Source of the DNA: an uncultured Varibaculum sp.
GTDB lineage: Bacteria; Actinomycetota; Actinomycetes; Actinomycetales; Actinomycetaceae
Direction: 5' to 3'
Length of the DNA: 18,533 nucleotides
NCBI GenBank assembly: GCA_947253735.1
Contig: CAMYAU010000018.1
Span: 1-18,533, forward strand
A program made the position numbers and the translations under genes. Below, piece after piece: positions 7,931 through 14,276 of the stretch (its first letter is position 1; the number at the start of each line of letters is the position of its first letter). The notes beneath the pieces are model-generated. The model did no database searches. It saw only the letters and a list, made by a program, of their open reading frames with translations, and was not told the DNA's origin.

Positions 7931-8845
7931 TTACTTTCCACGTTCTGCCATCAGCAGGTCGATTTCGCTTTCGTTAATTCCCACCATGGCTTCACCTAGG
8001 TTTTCGGACAGTTCCGCAATCATCTTCGCGTCCCTAAAGTTGGTGACGGCTTTGACAATGGCGCTAGCACGTTTGGCGGGATTCCCGGACTTGAAAATAC
8101 CGGAGCCTACGAACACGCCCTCGGCACCCAGTTGCATCATCAAAGCAGCATCCGCCGGGGTAGCTACCCCGCCTGCCGCGAAGTTTACTACCGGCAGACG
8201 TGAAGAGTCGTGTACCTCTTTTAGTAGCGCCAGCGGCACTTCGAGCTGCTTGGCAGCCTCAAAAAGTTCATCTTCGCGCAGGCTAGAAACCCGGCGGATC
8301 TCAGCATTCATGGCACGAATATGGGTCACTGCCTGTACTACGTCACCAGTTCCCGGCTCGCCCTTGGTGCGGATCATAGTGGCGCCCTCGCCGATCCGCC
8401 GGAGCGCTTCACCCAAGTTACGCGCTCCACATACGAAAGGTACTTTGAACTGGGTTTTATCAATGTGGTAAACGTTATCAGCAGGGGAGAGTACTTCCGA
8501 TTCGTCAATGTAATCGATTTCGATGGCTTCCAGTAGCTGGGCCTCGACAATATGTCCGATTCGGCATTTAGCCATTACCGGGATTGAAACCGCTTCTTGG
8601 ATGCCTTTGATCATTGCGGGGTCGCTCATGCGGGAAACTCCACCGGCGGCGCGAATATCGGCGGGGATACGTTCTAGTGCCATCACGGCTGCCGCACCTG
8701 CGTCCTCAGCAATTCGAGCCTGCTCCGGGGTGGTGACATCCATGATCACGCCGCCCTTTAGCATTTGCGCAAGTTGACGGTTGAGAGCCACCCGCTCGTT
8801 GAAGTCGTTTGTTTCCTGGACGTTGGAAGCATTTCCGATTTCCAT
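7931..8845 (-). CDS. pdxS: Pyridoxal 5'-phosphate synthase subunit PdxS
   Basis: Synthase subunit that builds PLP from ribose 5-phosphate, glyceraldehyde 3-phosphate and ammonia. It is 304 residues, slightly longer than the usual ~295 because of a short N-terminal extension. By position and context the key residues are Asp36 (GGVIMDV), Lys93 (MAKCRIGH), the first covalent lysine, and Lys161 (RTKGEPGTGD), the second. The glycine-rich phosphate sites (NFAAGGVATPADA, GVFVGSGIF) are present. An AAGGA lies about 7 nt before ATG 8845. First gene of pdxST; no MocR-type pdxR regulator is adjacent. PLP is the cofactor of the TrpB2 enzyme encoded 4 kb away, but there is no direct link. Confidence 0.97.
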   Translation of the reverse strand: MEIGNASNVQETNDFNERVALNRQLAQMLKGGVIMDVTTPEQARIAEDAGAAAVMALERIPADIRAAGGVSRMSDPAMIKGIQEAVSIPVMAKCRIGHIVEAQLLEAIEIDYIDESEVLSPADNVYHIDKTQFKVPFVCGARNLGEALRRIGEGATMIRTKGEPGTGDVVQAVTHIRAMNAEIRRVSSLREDELFEAAKQLEVPLALLKEVHDSSRLPVVNFAAGGVATPADAALMMQLGAEGVFVGSGIFKSGNPAKRASAIVKAVTNFRDAKMIAELSENLGEAMVGINESEIDLLMAERGK

Positions 8846-9176
8846 TTTCCATTCCTTCTTTCTGTGACTGGCCTTCTGGGTTAGCGGCGCTAGGCGACGC
8901 TCTTACCCCTCTGGCTTCTACCTTACAAACTTAGGTGGAAAAATAGGTATTTGTTTCGGGATGAGATTCCCTGCTTTTGCCTATTGCCAGCTATTATCTG
9001 CTTCGCTAGTGAGCAATCTAGCGGTAGGCTTCGAATGAAGCTGGGACATAAAAATCGCGGACGGACCGGAAATAGGATATTTGGTTATTGATGTTTCCTC
9101 TGATATTCCTCGCGGGAAACCCATGAAACAGCCGCCGGGACGTTTGCCGCATACTTTTAAGGTAAAGGGATAAGAA
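8846..9176. other. Divergent intergenic region pdxS / EIIA-Glc
   Basis: This 331-bp non-coding gap must hold the promoters of pdxST (-) and the EIIA gene (+). I see no promoter pair that I would defend. An imperfect palindrome, accttacaaacttaggt, at 8920-8936 could be an operator. No riboswitch fold, tRNA or small conserved ORF was recognised. Confidence 0.5.
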
Positions 9177-9653
9177 ATGAACACCACCGTATCGATATTG
9201 GCTCCCCTTAGTGGAGAAGTTATCCCCGTAACCGCGGTTCCGGATCCGGTTTTTTCTCAAAAAATGATGGGGGAGGGTGTGGCTATTCGTCCTTTACCGA
9301 AGGTACAGTCAGTTTTGGCTCCGGTTAGTGGGAAAATCGTAAAACTTTTTAAAACCGGACATGCCTTCGTGCTGGTAGGCAAGGTTGGCGACCTAGAACT
9401 ACTGTTACACGTGGGTTTAGAGACAGTGGGGCTTAAAGGTGAAGGCTTTAGGATGCTATGTAGTGAGGGCGAGGAGGTTAGTGTCGGGCAACCAATAGTC
9501 GAGGTTGATATCCCGCGGCTGCTCGCGCTAGAAAAAGATCCGATTACCCCGGTGGTGTTTATCGGGCGCAATCAAGTTGAAGCACTAGATTTTACCCCCG
9601 GACCGGTGCAGGCGGGAAAGGCGCTTTGTCGGGTCTCTTTGCGCGCGTCGTAG
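9177..9653 (+). CDS. Stand-alone glucose-type PTS EIIA component
   Basis: Phosphocarrier of the EIIA-Glc (Crr) family, 158 residues. In the PTS it takes a phosphate from HPr and passes it to an EIIB domain. His62 (TGHAF) and the phosphorylated His78 (LELLLHVGLETVGLKGEGF) are in place, and the ITPVV block near the C-terminus is typical. It is a free-standing domain with no EIIB or EIIC beside it, so it must serve permeases encoded elsewhere and may regulate sugar uptake. An AAGG/AAAGGG ribosome binding region precedes ATG 9177. It is followed by a modest GC hairpin near 9708-9721 without a clear T-run. Confidence 0.93.
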   Translation: MNTTVSILAPLSGEVIPVTAVPDPVFSQKMMGEGVAIRPLPKVQSVLAPVSGKIVKLFKTGHAFVLVGKVGDLELLLHVGLETVGLKGEGFRMLCSEGEEVSVGQPIVEVDIPRLLALEKDPITPVVFIGRNQVEALDFTPGPVQAGKALCRVSLRAS

Positions 9654-9738
9654 CACTAAGTAGTACCTGGGAGTTATGACAGTTATTGCTGCTACTAAAG
9701 GTAGCGGCGGGCTAATCGCCGTAACTAGTTATCGACAT

Positions 9739-9779
9739 AAAAAGGGGCGGGGTCGAAGATACTCTTCGACCCCGCCCCT
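9739..9779 (-). terminator. Intrinsic terminator of metNIQ
   Basis: A perfect 17-bp GC-rich stem (9743-9759 with 9763-9779, loop tac) lies about 45 bp beyond the metQ stop. Read on the minus strand, it is followed directly by TTTTT (9739-9743 complement). Very strong terminator; it may also stop transcripts arriving from the convergent EIIA gene. Confidence 0.9.
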
Positions 9780-9824
9780 GAGATTTAAGGCGATTAGATT
9801 TTCAAAGTGACTAGGTTAGTCGAA

Positions 9825-10649
9825 TTAAAAACCAGGTAGCACTGCCTTATTCGGCCACTTCTTCTCGATGAAAGCCTTGACTTCCGGAGAGTGCAGCAAC
9901 GCGTCCAGCTTCTTAATCGCTTCCAGCTTTTTGGAATCCTTCTTCCAAACCAAAATGTTCAGGGAAGGGTTATCCTTGGGGGATTCTAGAATCAAAGCGT
10001 CGGAGGGCTTCTTGCCGCCATCTAGAGCAAAGTTACCGTTGATCACTGCAATATCTAGGTCAGCTAGCGAACGCACCAACTGGGGACCTTCTACCTCAGA
10101 CAGGTCAAAGCCACGGGGATTGTATTCTTTAGACTTGGCAATCACCGACACTAAATGTTGATTTTCGTCCTTTGGCAGCTTAATCAAACCATTATCCGCC
10201 AGTAGCTGCAGGCCGCGCTTCTGGTTAGTTTCATCAGTGATAACCCCAATCTTGGCGCCATCTTTGAGATCCTTAATATCCTTGAGCTTTTCGGAATAAA
10301 TGCCCACCGGCTCCAAGTGGATTCCCTTACCGTGATCGAACTGCCAGTTGTTCTTAGCGGTCTTTTCATCGAAGTAGGGAACCGTCTGATAATAGTTGGC
10401 ATCTAGATCCCCCGAGTTCAAGGCTTCATTCGGTAGGACGTAGTCAGTGTACTCTTTGACTTCCAACTCGATACCCTGCTTTTTAGCTAAGTTATCGGCC
10501 ACGTAACGCAAGATCTGCGCATGCGGCGTAGGAGAGGCTCCCACGATTAGTTTGTTGGGGTCACCAGCGGAGTTACCGCCGCAAGCAGCCAGACTTAGGG
10601 CCAGACCGGCAGCTCCAGCTGCGGCAACAATTTTCTTCCAAGTTTTCAT
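9825..10649 (-). CDS. metQ: Methionine ABC transporter substrate-binding lipoprotein MetQ
   Basis: Binds methionine outside the membrane and delivers it to MetNI. The 274-residue protein has a signal peptide ending in the lipobox SLAAC, with lipidated Cys23. The NlpA/MetQ core follows: LIVGASPTPHAQIL, the motif VKEYTDYVLPN, NYYQTVPYF and the ligand-side segment VINGNFA. An AAAAGGAAAA ribosome binding region precedes ATG 10649. It follows metI after a 185-bp gap with two hairpins, so its expression may differ from metNI. Confidence 0.94.
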   Translation of the reverse strand: MKTWKKIVAAAGAAGLALSLAACGGNSAGDPNKLIVGASPTPHAQILRYVADNLAKKQGIELEVKEYTDYVLPNEALNSGDLDANYYQTVPYFDEKTAKNNWQFDHGKGIHLEPVGIYSEKLKDIKDLKDGAKIGVITDETNQKRGLQLLADNGLIKLPKDENQHLVSVIAKSKEYNPRGFDLSEVEGPQLVRSLADLDIAVINGNFALDGGKKPSDALILESPKDNPSLNILVWKKDSKKLEAIKKLDALLHSPEVKAFIEKKWPNKAVLPGF

Positions 10650-10703
10650 TTTCTTTTCCTTTTAAATGGTTGTTCTTTAGGTAGTTTACAAAGTTTTATT
10701 ACC

Positions 10704-10738
10704 CGCCCTCGCCTGTGTCTATCAAGCGGACGAGGGCG
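10704..10738. other. Hairpin in the metI-metQ gap
   Basis: An 8-bp GC-rich inverted repeat, cgccctcg/cgagggcg, with a 19-nt loop lies about 55 bp ahead of the metQ start on the transcribed (minus) strand. There is no U-run behind it. It may protect the metQ part of the message from decay or reduce read-through. Confidence 0.4.
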
Positions 10739-10793
10739 TAAGCTTCCCCAGCTGCCTAGCGAGGTGCCAGGGAGAAAAAAGGTTAAATCTTAA

Positions 10794-10811
10794 ACCGCTA
10801 GGTCCAGCGGT
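10794..10811 (-). terminator. Weak terminator-like hairpin after metI
   Basis: A 6-bp stem accgct/agcggt with a 6-nt loop is followed on the minus strand by the U-rich run TTAAGATTT. It begins about 24 bp after the metI stop. Possibly a leaky terminator inside the operon. Confidence 0.35.
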
Positions 10812-10834
10812 GAAGGTCTCCGACTGGTTTTCCC

Positions 10835-11575
10835 TTAGCGGTGATCGACCAGCCGGCTAAGCATGTCGCCCACCCACTGCACGATGACTACGATCAGCAA
10901 GATGTCGATAACCACGATTAGCATCACGTCACCCATAAAGCGGGTGTAACCGTAATTCATGGCTAGAGCGCCCAGGCCGCCGGTACCTAAAGTACCTGCC
11001 ATCGCGCCGTAACCAATCAAAGAAATCAAGGTGACGGTAATCGACTGGATTAGAGAAGGAAGCGCTTCGCGTACCTGTACCCCCAACATGATTTGCCAGT
11101 TAGAGGCCCCCGCCATTTTTGCGGCTTCCAGTTTTCCGCTTTCTACGCCTTGCACATTGGATTCCACCAGGCGGGCAAAGAAAGGCGCCGCTGCCAGAGT
11201 TAATGGCACTACCGCCGCTTTCCACCCTAAAGAGGTACCCACCAGCAGGCGAGTAAAGGGAATGATCGAAATCATCAAAATGACGAAGGGCAGCGAGCGT
11301 CCCACGTTCACGATGAGTCCCAATACTGAGTACACAACTCGCGCGACCTTAGAAGCTGACAGTAGTCCCGCAGGAGCGGTAGCAACTAGCAGCAAACCGA
11401 TCGGCAACCCCAGCAGTATCGAGAAAAATCCCGACCAAAACGACATGTAAATCGTCTCTAAAGTGGCATCCAGAAGATTATTAGTAATTACTGGGTTGGA
11501 AAACCACCTGCCGAAATCATCTGCAGCGGCGGGCATCATGGTCACAACCTGTAAGGTAGTAGCGATAAGACTCAT
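10835..11575 (-). CDS. metI: Methionine ABC transporter permease MetI
   Basis: Integral membrane permease of the methionine importer, 246 residues, with about five hydrophobic segments, as in E. coli MetI. The cytoplasmic coupling (EAA) loop that docks on MetN is visible as EAAKMAGASNWQIMLGVQVREALPSLI. The N-terminus has about 45 residues, including AAADDFGRWF, before the first clear membrane span. Its ATG overlaps the metN stop in an ATGA arrangement (11572-11575), so translation of the two is probably coupled. Confidence 0.95.
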   Translation of the reverse strand: MSLIATTLQVVTMMPAAADDFGRWFSNPVITNNLLDATLETIYMSFWSGFFSILLGLPIGLLLVATAPAGLLSASKVARVVYSVLGLIVNVGRSLPFVILMISIIPFTRLLVGTSLGWKAAVVPLTLAAAPFFARLVESNVQGVESGKLEAAKMAGASNWQIMLGVQVREALPSLIQSITVTLISLIGYGAMAGTLGTGGLGALAMNYGYTRFMGDVMLIVVIDILLIVVIVQWVGDMLSRLVDHR

Positions 11576-12594
11576 GAGCGCACCTCCGTATAAATATGGT
11601 GATTTTCCAGTTCCTGAATAAAGCCTTCCAGGTCCGCGGTTTTAACTCCTAGAGCTAAGCGGCCGACCTGCGTGGTTCCCACGGTTTCAAAGGTCCCGGC
11701 TACAATGTCGCCGCCCAATTGGGCGACCAGATCCATAACTTTAGATCCGGTGGGCACCCCCGGTGAGGAAGTGAAAGCAATATCCACTACCGAGGCAGGC
11801 TGACCGTCTAAAGTTACTTCATCGTCAACAATTGGGGGCGGAACCAGGTCTTTTGCTAGGCGGGAGGAAGGATCCTTGACTACGTCCTCCACCGAACCCG
11901 TCTGCATGATCTTTCCGCCCTCTAGCAAAGTAACGTGAGTACAAATCTCGCGGACTACGCTCATTTCGTGGGTAATAATCACCACGGTTACGCCCAGCCG
12001 GTCATGCACGTCCTTAATTAAGTGCAGAATCTGCTGAGTGGATTCGGTATCCAAAGCGCTGGTAGGTTCGTCACACAATAGTACTTGCGGTTCATCGGCA
12101 AGTGCTCGGGCGACCCCTATTCGCTGTTGTTGTCCCCCGGAAAGCTGAGAGGGGTAAGAAGAACCCCTATCATGTAATCCCACCAAATCGAGAAGCTTTT
12201 GTACCCGCTCGTGGCGTTCCCCGCGTTTTTGACCCGCCAGATATAGCGGATAGGCAATATTGCCGGCGGCAGTACGTGAATCCAGCAGGTTAGCCGCCTG
12301 AAACACCATGCCTATCGAACGGCGCGCCTGACGCAAATGCTTTTCCGAAAGAGTGGAAAGATTTTGTCCTGCCACCAGGATTTCCCCCGAAGTGGGATGC
12401 TCCAAGGCAGTTAAGCAACGAATCAGCGTAGATTTTCCGGCTCCCGATTGCCCTACGATACCGTGGATCTCTCCTGCCCCAATTTTTAGGGAGATACCGT
12501 CGAGGGCGTGTAGCTTGTCCTGCTTTTTGCGGGGATAAATTTTATAGACGTCCCGCAACTCAATTAACGGATTTTCCGCTTTCGCGTTACTCAT
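11572..12594 (-). CDS. metN: Methionine ABC transporter ATP-binding protein MetN
   Basis: ATPase of the D/L-methionine importer, 340 residues. Walker A is GQSGAGKST (48-56), the Q-loop is in MVFQAANLLDSRTA, the ABC signature LSGGQQQR is at 151-158, Walker B is VLLCDEPTSALD (171-182) and the switch His is in IITHEM. The C-terminal part (about 260-340) is the NIL domain, which in E. coli binds methionine and inhibits transport at high internal methionine; the GTFETVGTTQVGRLAL strand pair belongs to it. The ribosome binding site GGGAAGGAA lies 4 nt before ATG 12594, directly after the SAM riboswitch. First gene of metNIQ. Confidence 0.96.
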   Translation of the reverse strand: MSNAKAENPLIELRDVYKIYPRKKQDKLHALDGISLKIGAGEIHGIVGQSGAGKSTLIRCLTALEHPTSGEILVAGQNLSTLSEKHLRQARRSIGMVFQAANLLDSRTAAGNIAYPLYLAGQKRGERHERVQKLLDLVGLHDRGSSYPSQLSGGQQQRIGVARALADEPQVLLCDEPTSALDTESTQQILHLIKDVHDRLGVTVVIITHEMSVVREICTHVTLLEGGKIMQTGSVEDVVKDPSSRLAKDLVPPPIVDDEVTLDGQPASVVDIAFTSSPGVPTGSKVMDLVAQLGGDIVAGTFETVGTTQVGRLALGVKTADLEGFIQELENHHIYTEVRS

Positions 12595-12600
12595 AAGTTC

Positions 12601-12684
12601 CTTCCCATCGGTCCTGGCATTAGCACCGTCTTATCGGTTGCTGCAGCGCGCGAGCCAGGTCTCTGCACTGCTCTTGATGGCTAT
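12601..12684 (-). promoter_or_regulatory. SAM riboswitch (SAM-I/SAM-IV superfamily) of metNIQ
   Basis: On the minus strand the leader shows the S-box pattern in order: closing stem gccatc, then aagag, GAGACCTGGCTC, GCAGCAACC, GGTGCTAATGCC and a return gatgg. Closing stem P1 pairs 12676-12680 with 12605-12609. The motif order (aagag, ctggc, gcaacc, ggtgc-aat-cc) is that of SAM-binding riboswitches, and the downstream gene is a methionine importer. The sub-class is uncertain. No terminator follows: P1 ends just before the metN ribosome binding site (GGGAAGGAA), so control is probably translational, with SAM binding hiding or crowding that site. Covariance scoring was not possible here. Confidence 0.82.
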
Positions 12685-12690
12685 GTTCAG

Positions 12691-12718
12691 ATTAAAGCCC
12701 CGAAAAGCAAAACGTCAA
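12691..12718 (-). promoter_or_regulatory. Promoter of metNIQ
   Basis: On the minus strand: -35 TTGACG (12713-12718), 16-bp spacer, -10 TTTAAT (12691-12696). The predicted start near 12684 lies just upstream of the riboswitch, as expected for an aptamer at the 5' end. Confidence 0.65.
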
Positions 12719-12732
12719 TTTTTGAGACGGCT

Positions 12733-12761
12733 TGTAGTTGCTCTCACGTTTTCGTTAGCAT
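12733..12761 (+). promoter_or_regulatory. Candidate promoter of the trp leader and trpB2
   Basis: -35-like TTGTAG (12733-12738), 17-bp spacer, -10-like TAGCAT (12756-12761). The start would fall at about 12768, on the A of the leader-peptide ATG, giving a leaderless leader message. The match to consensus is only moderate. Confidence 0.4.
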
Positions 12762-12767
12762 GAGGGT

Positions 12768-12815
12768 ATGGAAGAAACAGCGATCAAATCGATTCAGTGG
12801 TGGTGGCTCGCCTAG
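12768..12815 (+). CDS. trpL: Trp attenuator leader peptide
   Basis: A 15-residue peptide, MEETAIKSIQWWWLA, has three consecutive TGG Trp codons at 12798-12806 and a TAG stop at 12813-12815. It lies directly ahead of a complementary antiterminator/terminator pair and the trpB2 gene, the standard plan of ribosome-mediated trp attenuation. No spaced ribosome binding site is seen (GAGGG ends 1 nt before the ATG), so initiation is probably leaderless, which is common in Actinobacteria. Confidence 0.85.
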   Translation: MEETAIKSIQWWWLA

Positions 12816-12870
12816 GCGGGTCCTTTCTTTCAGGCATTTATAGAACCCGCCAGGTGGCGGGTATTTTTTT
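12815..12870 (+). terminator. Trp attenuator: antiterminator and terminator
   Basis: Terminator: acccgcc (12845-12851), loop aggt, ggcgggt (12856-12862), then ATTTTTTT (12863-12870). Antiterminator: ggcgggt at 12815-12821, overlapping the last base of the leader stop codon, can pair with the same acccgcc over 7 bp. A ribosome stalled on the Trp codons leaves 12815-12821 free and favours read-through. A ribosome that reaches the stop covers it and lets the terminator form. A further cccgcc at 12875-12880 could also pair with either ggcggg. Confidence 0.85.
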
Positions 12871-12923
12871 GTCTCCCGCCAGCGGAAACTATTAAATAAA
12901 AGTGATATTTCATTGAGGAGCAA

Positions 12924-14231
12924 ATGATGACTGATAACCCCAAAATCCAGCCTTTAGGATTTCCGATCGATAACCATATTCCGTCTCGTTGGTACAACCT
13001 GGCCGCTGATTTCCCGGAACCGATGCCTCCCTACCTGAATCCTCAAACTCGGGAGCCTATCACCGCAAAAGAGCTCGAACCGTTGTTCGCTCCCGGGCTT
13101 ATTGAACTAGAGATGAGCAAGGAACGCTATATCGATATTCCCCAGCGGGTTCGGGAACTCTATACGAATTTTCGTCCCGCACCGCTTTATCGCGCCCACA
13201 ACCTCGAGCAAAAATTAGGCACTAAATGCCGCATCTACTACAAGTATGAAGGTAATTCTCCGGCTGGTTCCCATAAGCCTAACTCGGCATTAGCGCAGGC
13301 CTATTACAATGCGTTGGCCGGGATTAAACGGTTAACCACGGAGACTGGTGCCGGGCAGTGGGGCGCTTCCCTGGCGATGGCCTGCTCCATGCTGGGAATG
13401 GAATGCGAAGTATGGCAGGTACGTTCCTCCTATGAGCAAAAGCCCTATCGGCGGATGCAAATGGAGACTTACGGTGCAAAATGTTGGAGTTCGCCTTCCG
13501 ATCGCACCGAGGCAGGCCGCCGCATCCAAGCCGAAAATCCCGATACTTCCGGGTCTTTAGGGATGGCGATCTCGGAGGCGGTGGAATCCGCGGTTTCGGA
13601 CCCGCAGGCGCATTACGCTTTGGGCTCGGTGATGAATCAGGTGATTATCCACCAGACGGTGATCGGCCTGGAGGCACAAGCCCAACTGGCTAAAGCCGGC
13701 GAATCCGGCGCAGACTTCATTTTCGGTTGCGCCGGAGGGGGCTCTAACCTGGGTGGTCTGGCTACTCCCTTTATCGGCGAGAATCTGCGCGAAGGCAAGA
13801 ATGCGCGAGTAGTGGCTTGTGAACCAGCTGCCTGCCCCTCACTGACGCAGGGTGAATACCGCTATGACTTTGGGGATATGTCGGGGCTAACGCCTTTAAT
13901 GAAGATGTATACCCTGGGACACGAGTTCGTACCAGATCCGATTCATGCTGGTGGCTTGCGTTATCACGGGATGGCGCCGATGGTTTCGCACGCTTACCAT
14001 CTGGGATTGATGGAGGCACGCGCCTATCCGCAAGAACAAACCTTTGCGGCCGGTTTAGAGTTTGCGCGCGCTGAGGGGATTATTCCTGCCCCTGAATCTA
14101 CCCACGCGGTAGCCGGAGCACTGGACTTCATCCGCTCCGGGGAGGCTCGTGATGGACAGGTAGTCTTGATTGGACTATCCGGTAACGGGGTACTGGATTT
14201 GGCTGCCTACCACCAGGTGCTAAAAGGCTAA
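12924..14231 (+). CDS. trpB2: Tryptophan synthase beta chain, TrpB2 type
   Basis: PLP enzyme that condenses indole with L-serine to give L-tryptophan. At 435 residues it has the length and motifs of the TrpB2 (TrpB-like) group rather than the roughly 400-residue TrpB1. These are FRPAPLYRAHNLEQ, the PLP lysine Lys118 in GSHKPNSA, TETGAGQWG (139-147) and the phosphate-binding loop GCAGGGSNLGG (268-278), with SGNGVLDL at the end. GAGGAG is 4 nt before ATG 12924 and 7 nt before the in-frame ATG 12927, so either start may be used. It lies alone behind a Trp attenuator, with no trpA or other trp gene beside it. It may work on free indole or with a remote TrpA. Some TrpB2-like proteins have no proven role in Trp synthesis; here the attenuator argues strongly for one. 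Confidence 0.9.
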   Translation: MMTDNPKIQPLGFPIDNHIPSRWYNLAADFPEPMPPYLNPQTREPITAKELEPLFAPGLIELEMSKERYIDIPQRVRELYTNFRPAPLYRAHNLEQKLGTKCRIYYKYEGNSPAGSHKPNSALAQAYYNALAGIKRLTTETGAGQWGASLAMACSMLGMECEVWQVRSSYEQKPYRRMQMETYGAKCWSSPSDRTEAGRRIQAENPDTSGSLGMAISEAVESAVSDPQAHYALGSVMNQVIIHQTVIGLEAQAQLAKAGESGADFIFGCAGGGSNLGGLATPFIGENLREGKNARVVACEPAACPSLTQGEYRYDFGDMSGLTPLMKMYTLGHEFVPDPIHAGGLRYHGMAPMVSHAYHLGLMEARAYPQEQTFAAGLEFARAEGIIPAPESTHAVAGALDFIRSGEARDGQVVLIGLSGNGVLDLAAYHQVLKG

Positions 14232-14243
14232 AACTGTTTAGGT

Positions 14244-14276
14244 ACAGAGGCGGCGAGGTTATCTCGCCGCCTCTGT
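14244..14276. terminator. Shared bidirectional terminator of trpB2 and menE
   Basis: A perfect 14-bp GC-rich stem (14244-14257 with 14263-14276, loop gttat) fills the 45-bp gap between the convergent stop codons of trpB2 and menE. There is no long T-run on either side, but the position and strength support a bidirectional role. Confidence 0.75.

Noticed and set aside
8846..9176. Clear promoters for pdxST and EIIA
   Set aside because: Several partial -35/-10 matches were tried on both strands; none had both boxes near consensus at acceptable spacing.
12809..12818. Perfect 10-bp palindrome cgcctaggcg at the end of the trp leader as a separate operator
   Set aside because: It falls at the leader stop codon and antiterminator strand and is explained by the attenuator; as RNA it cannot form a stable hairpin because the loop is too small.
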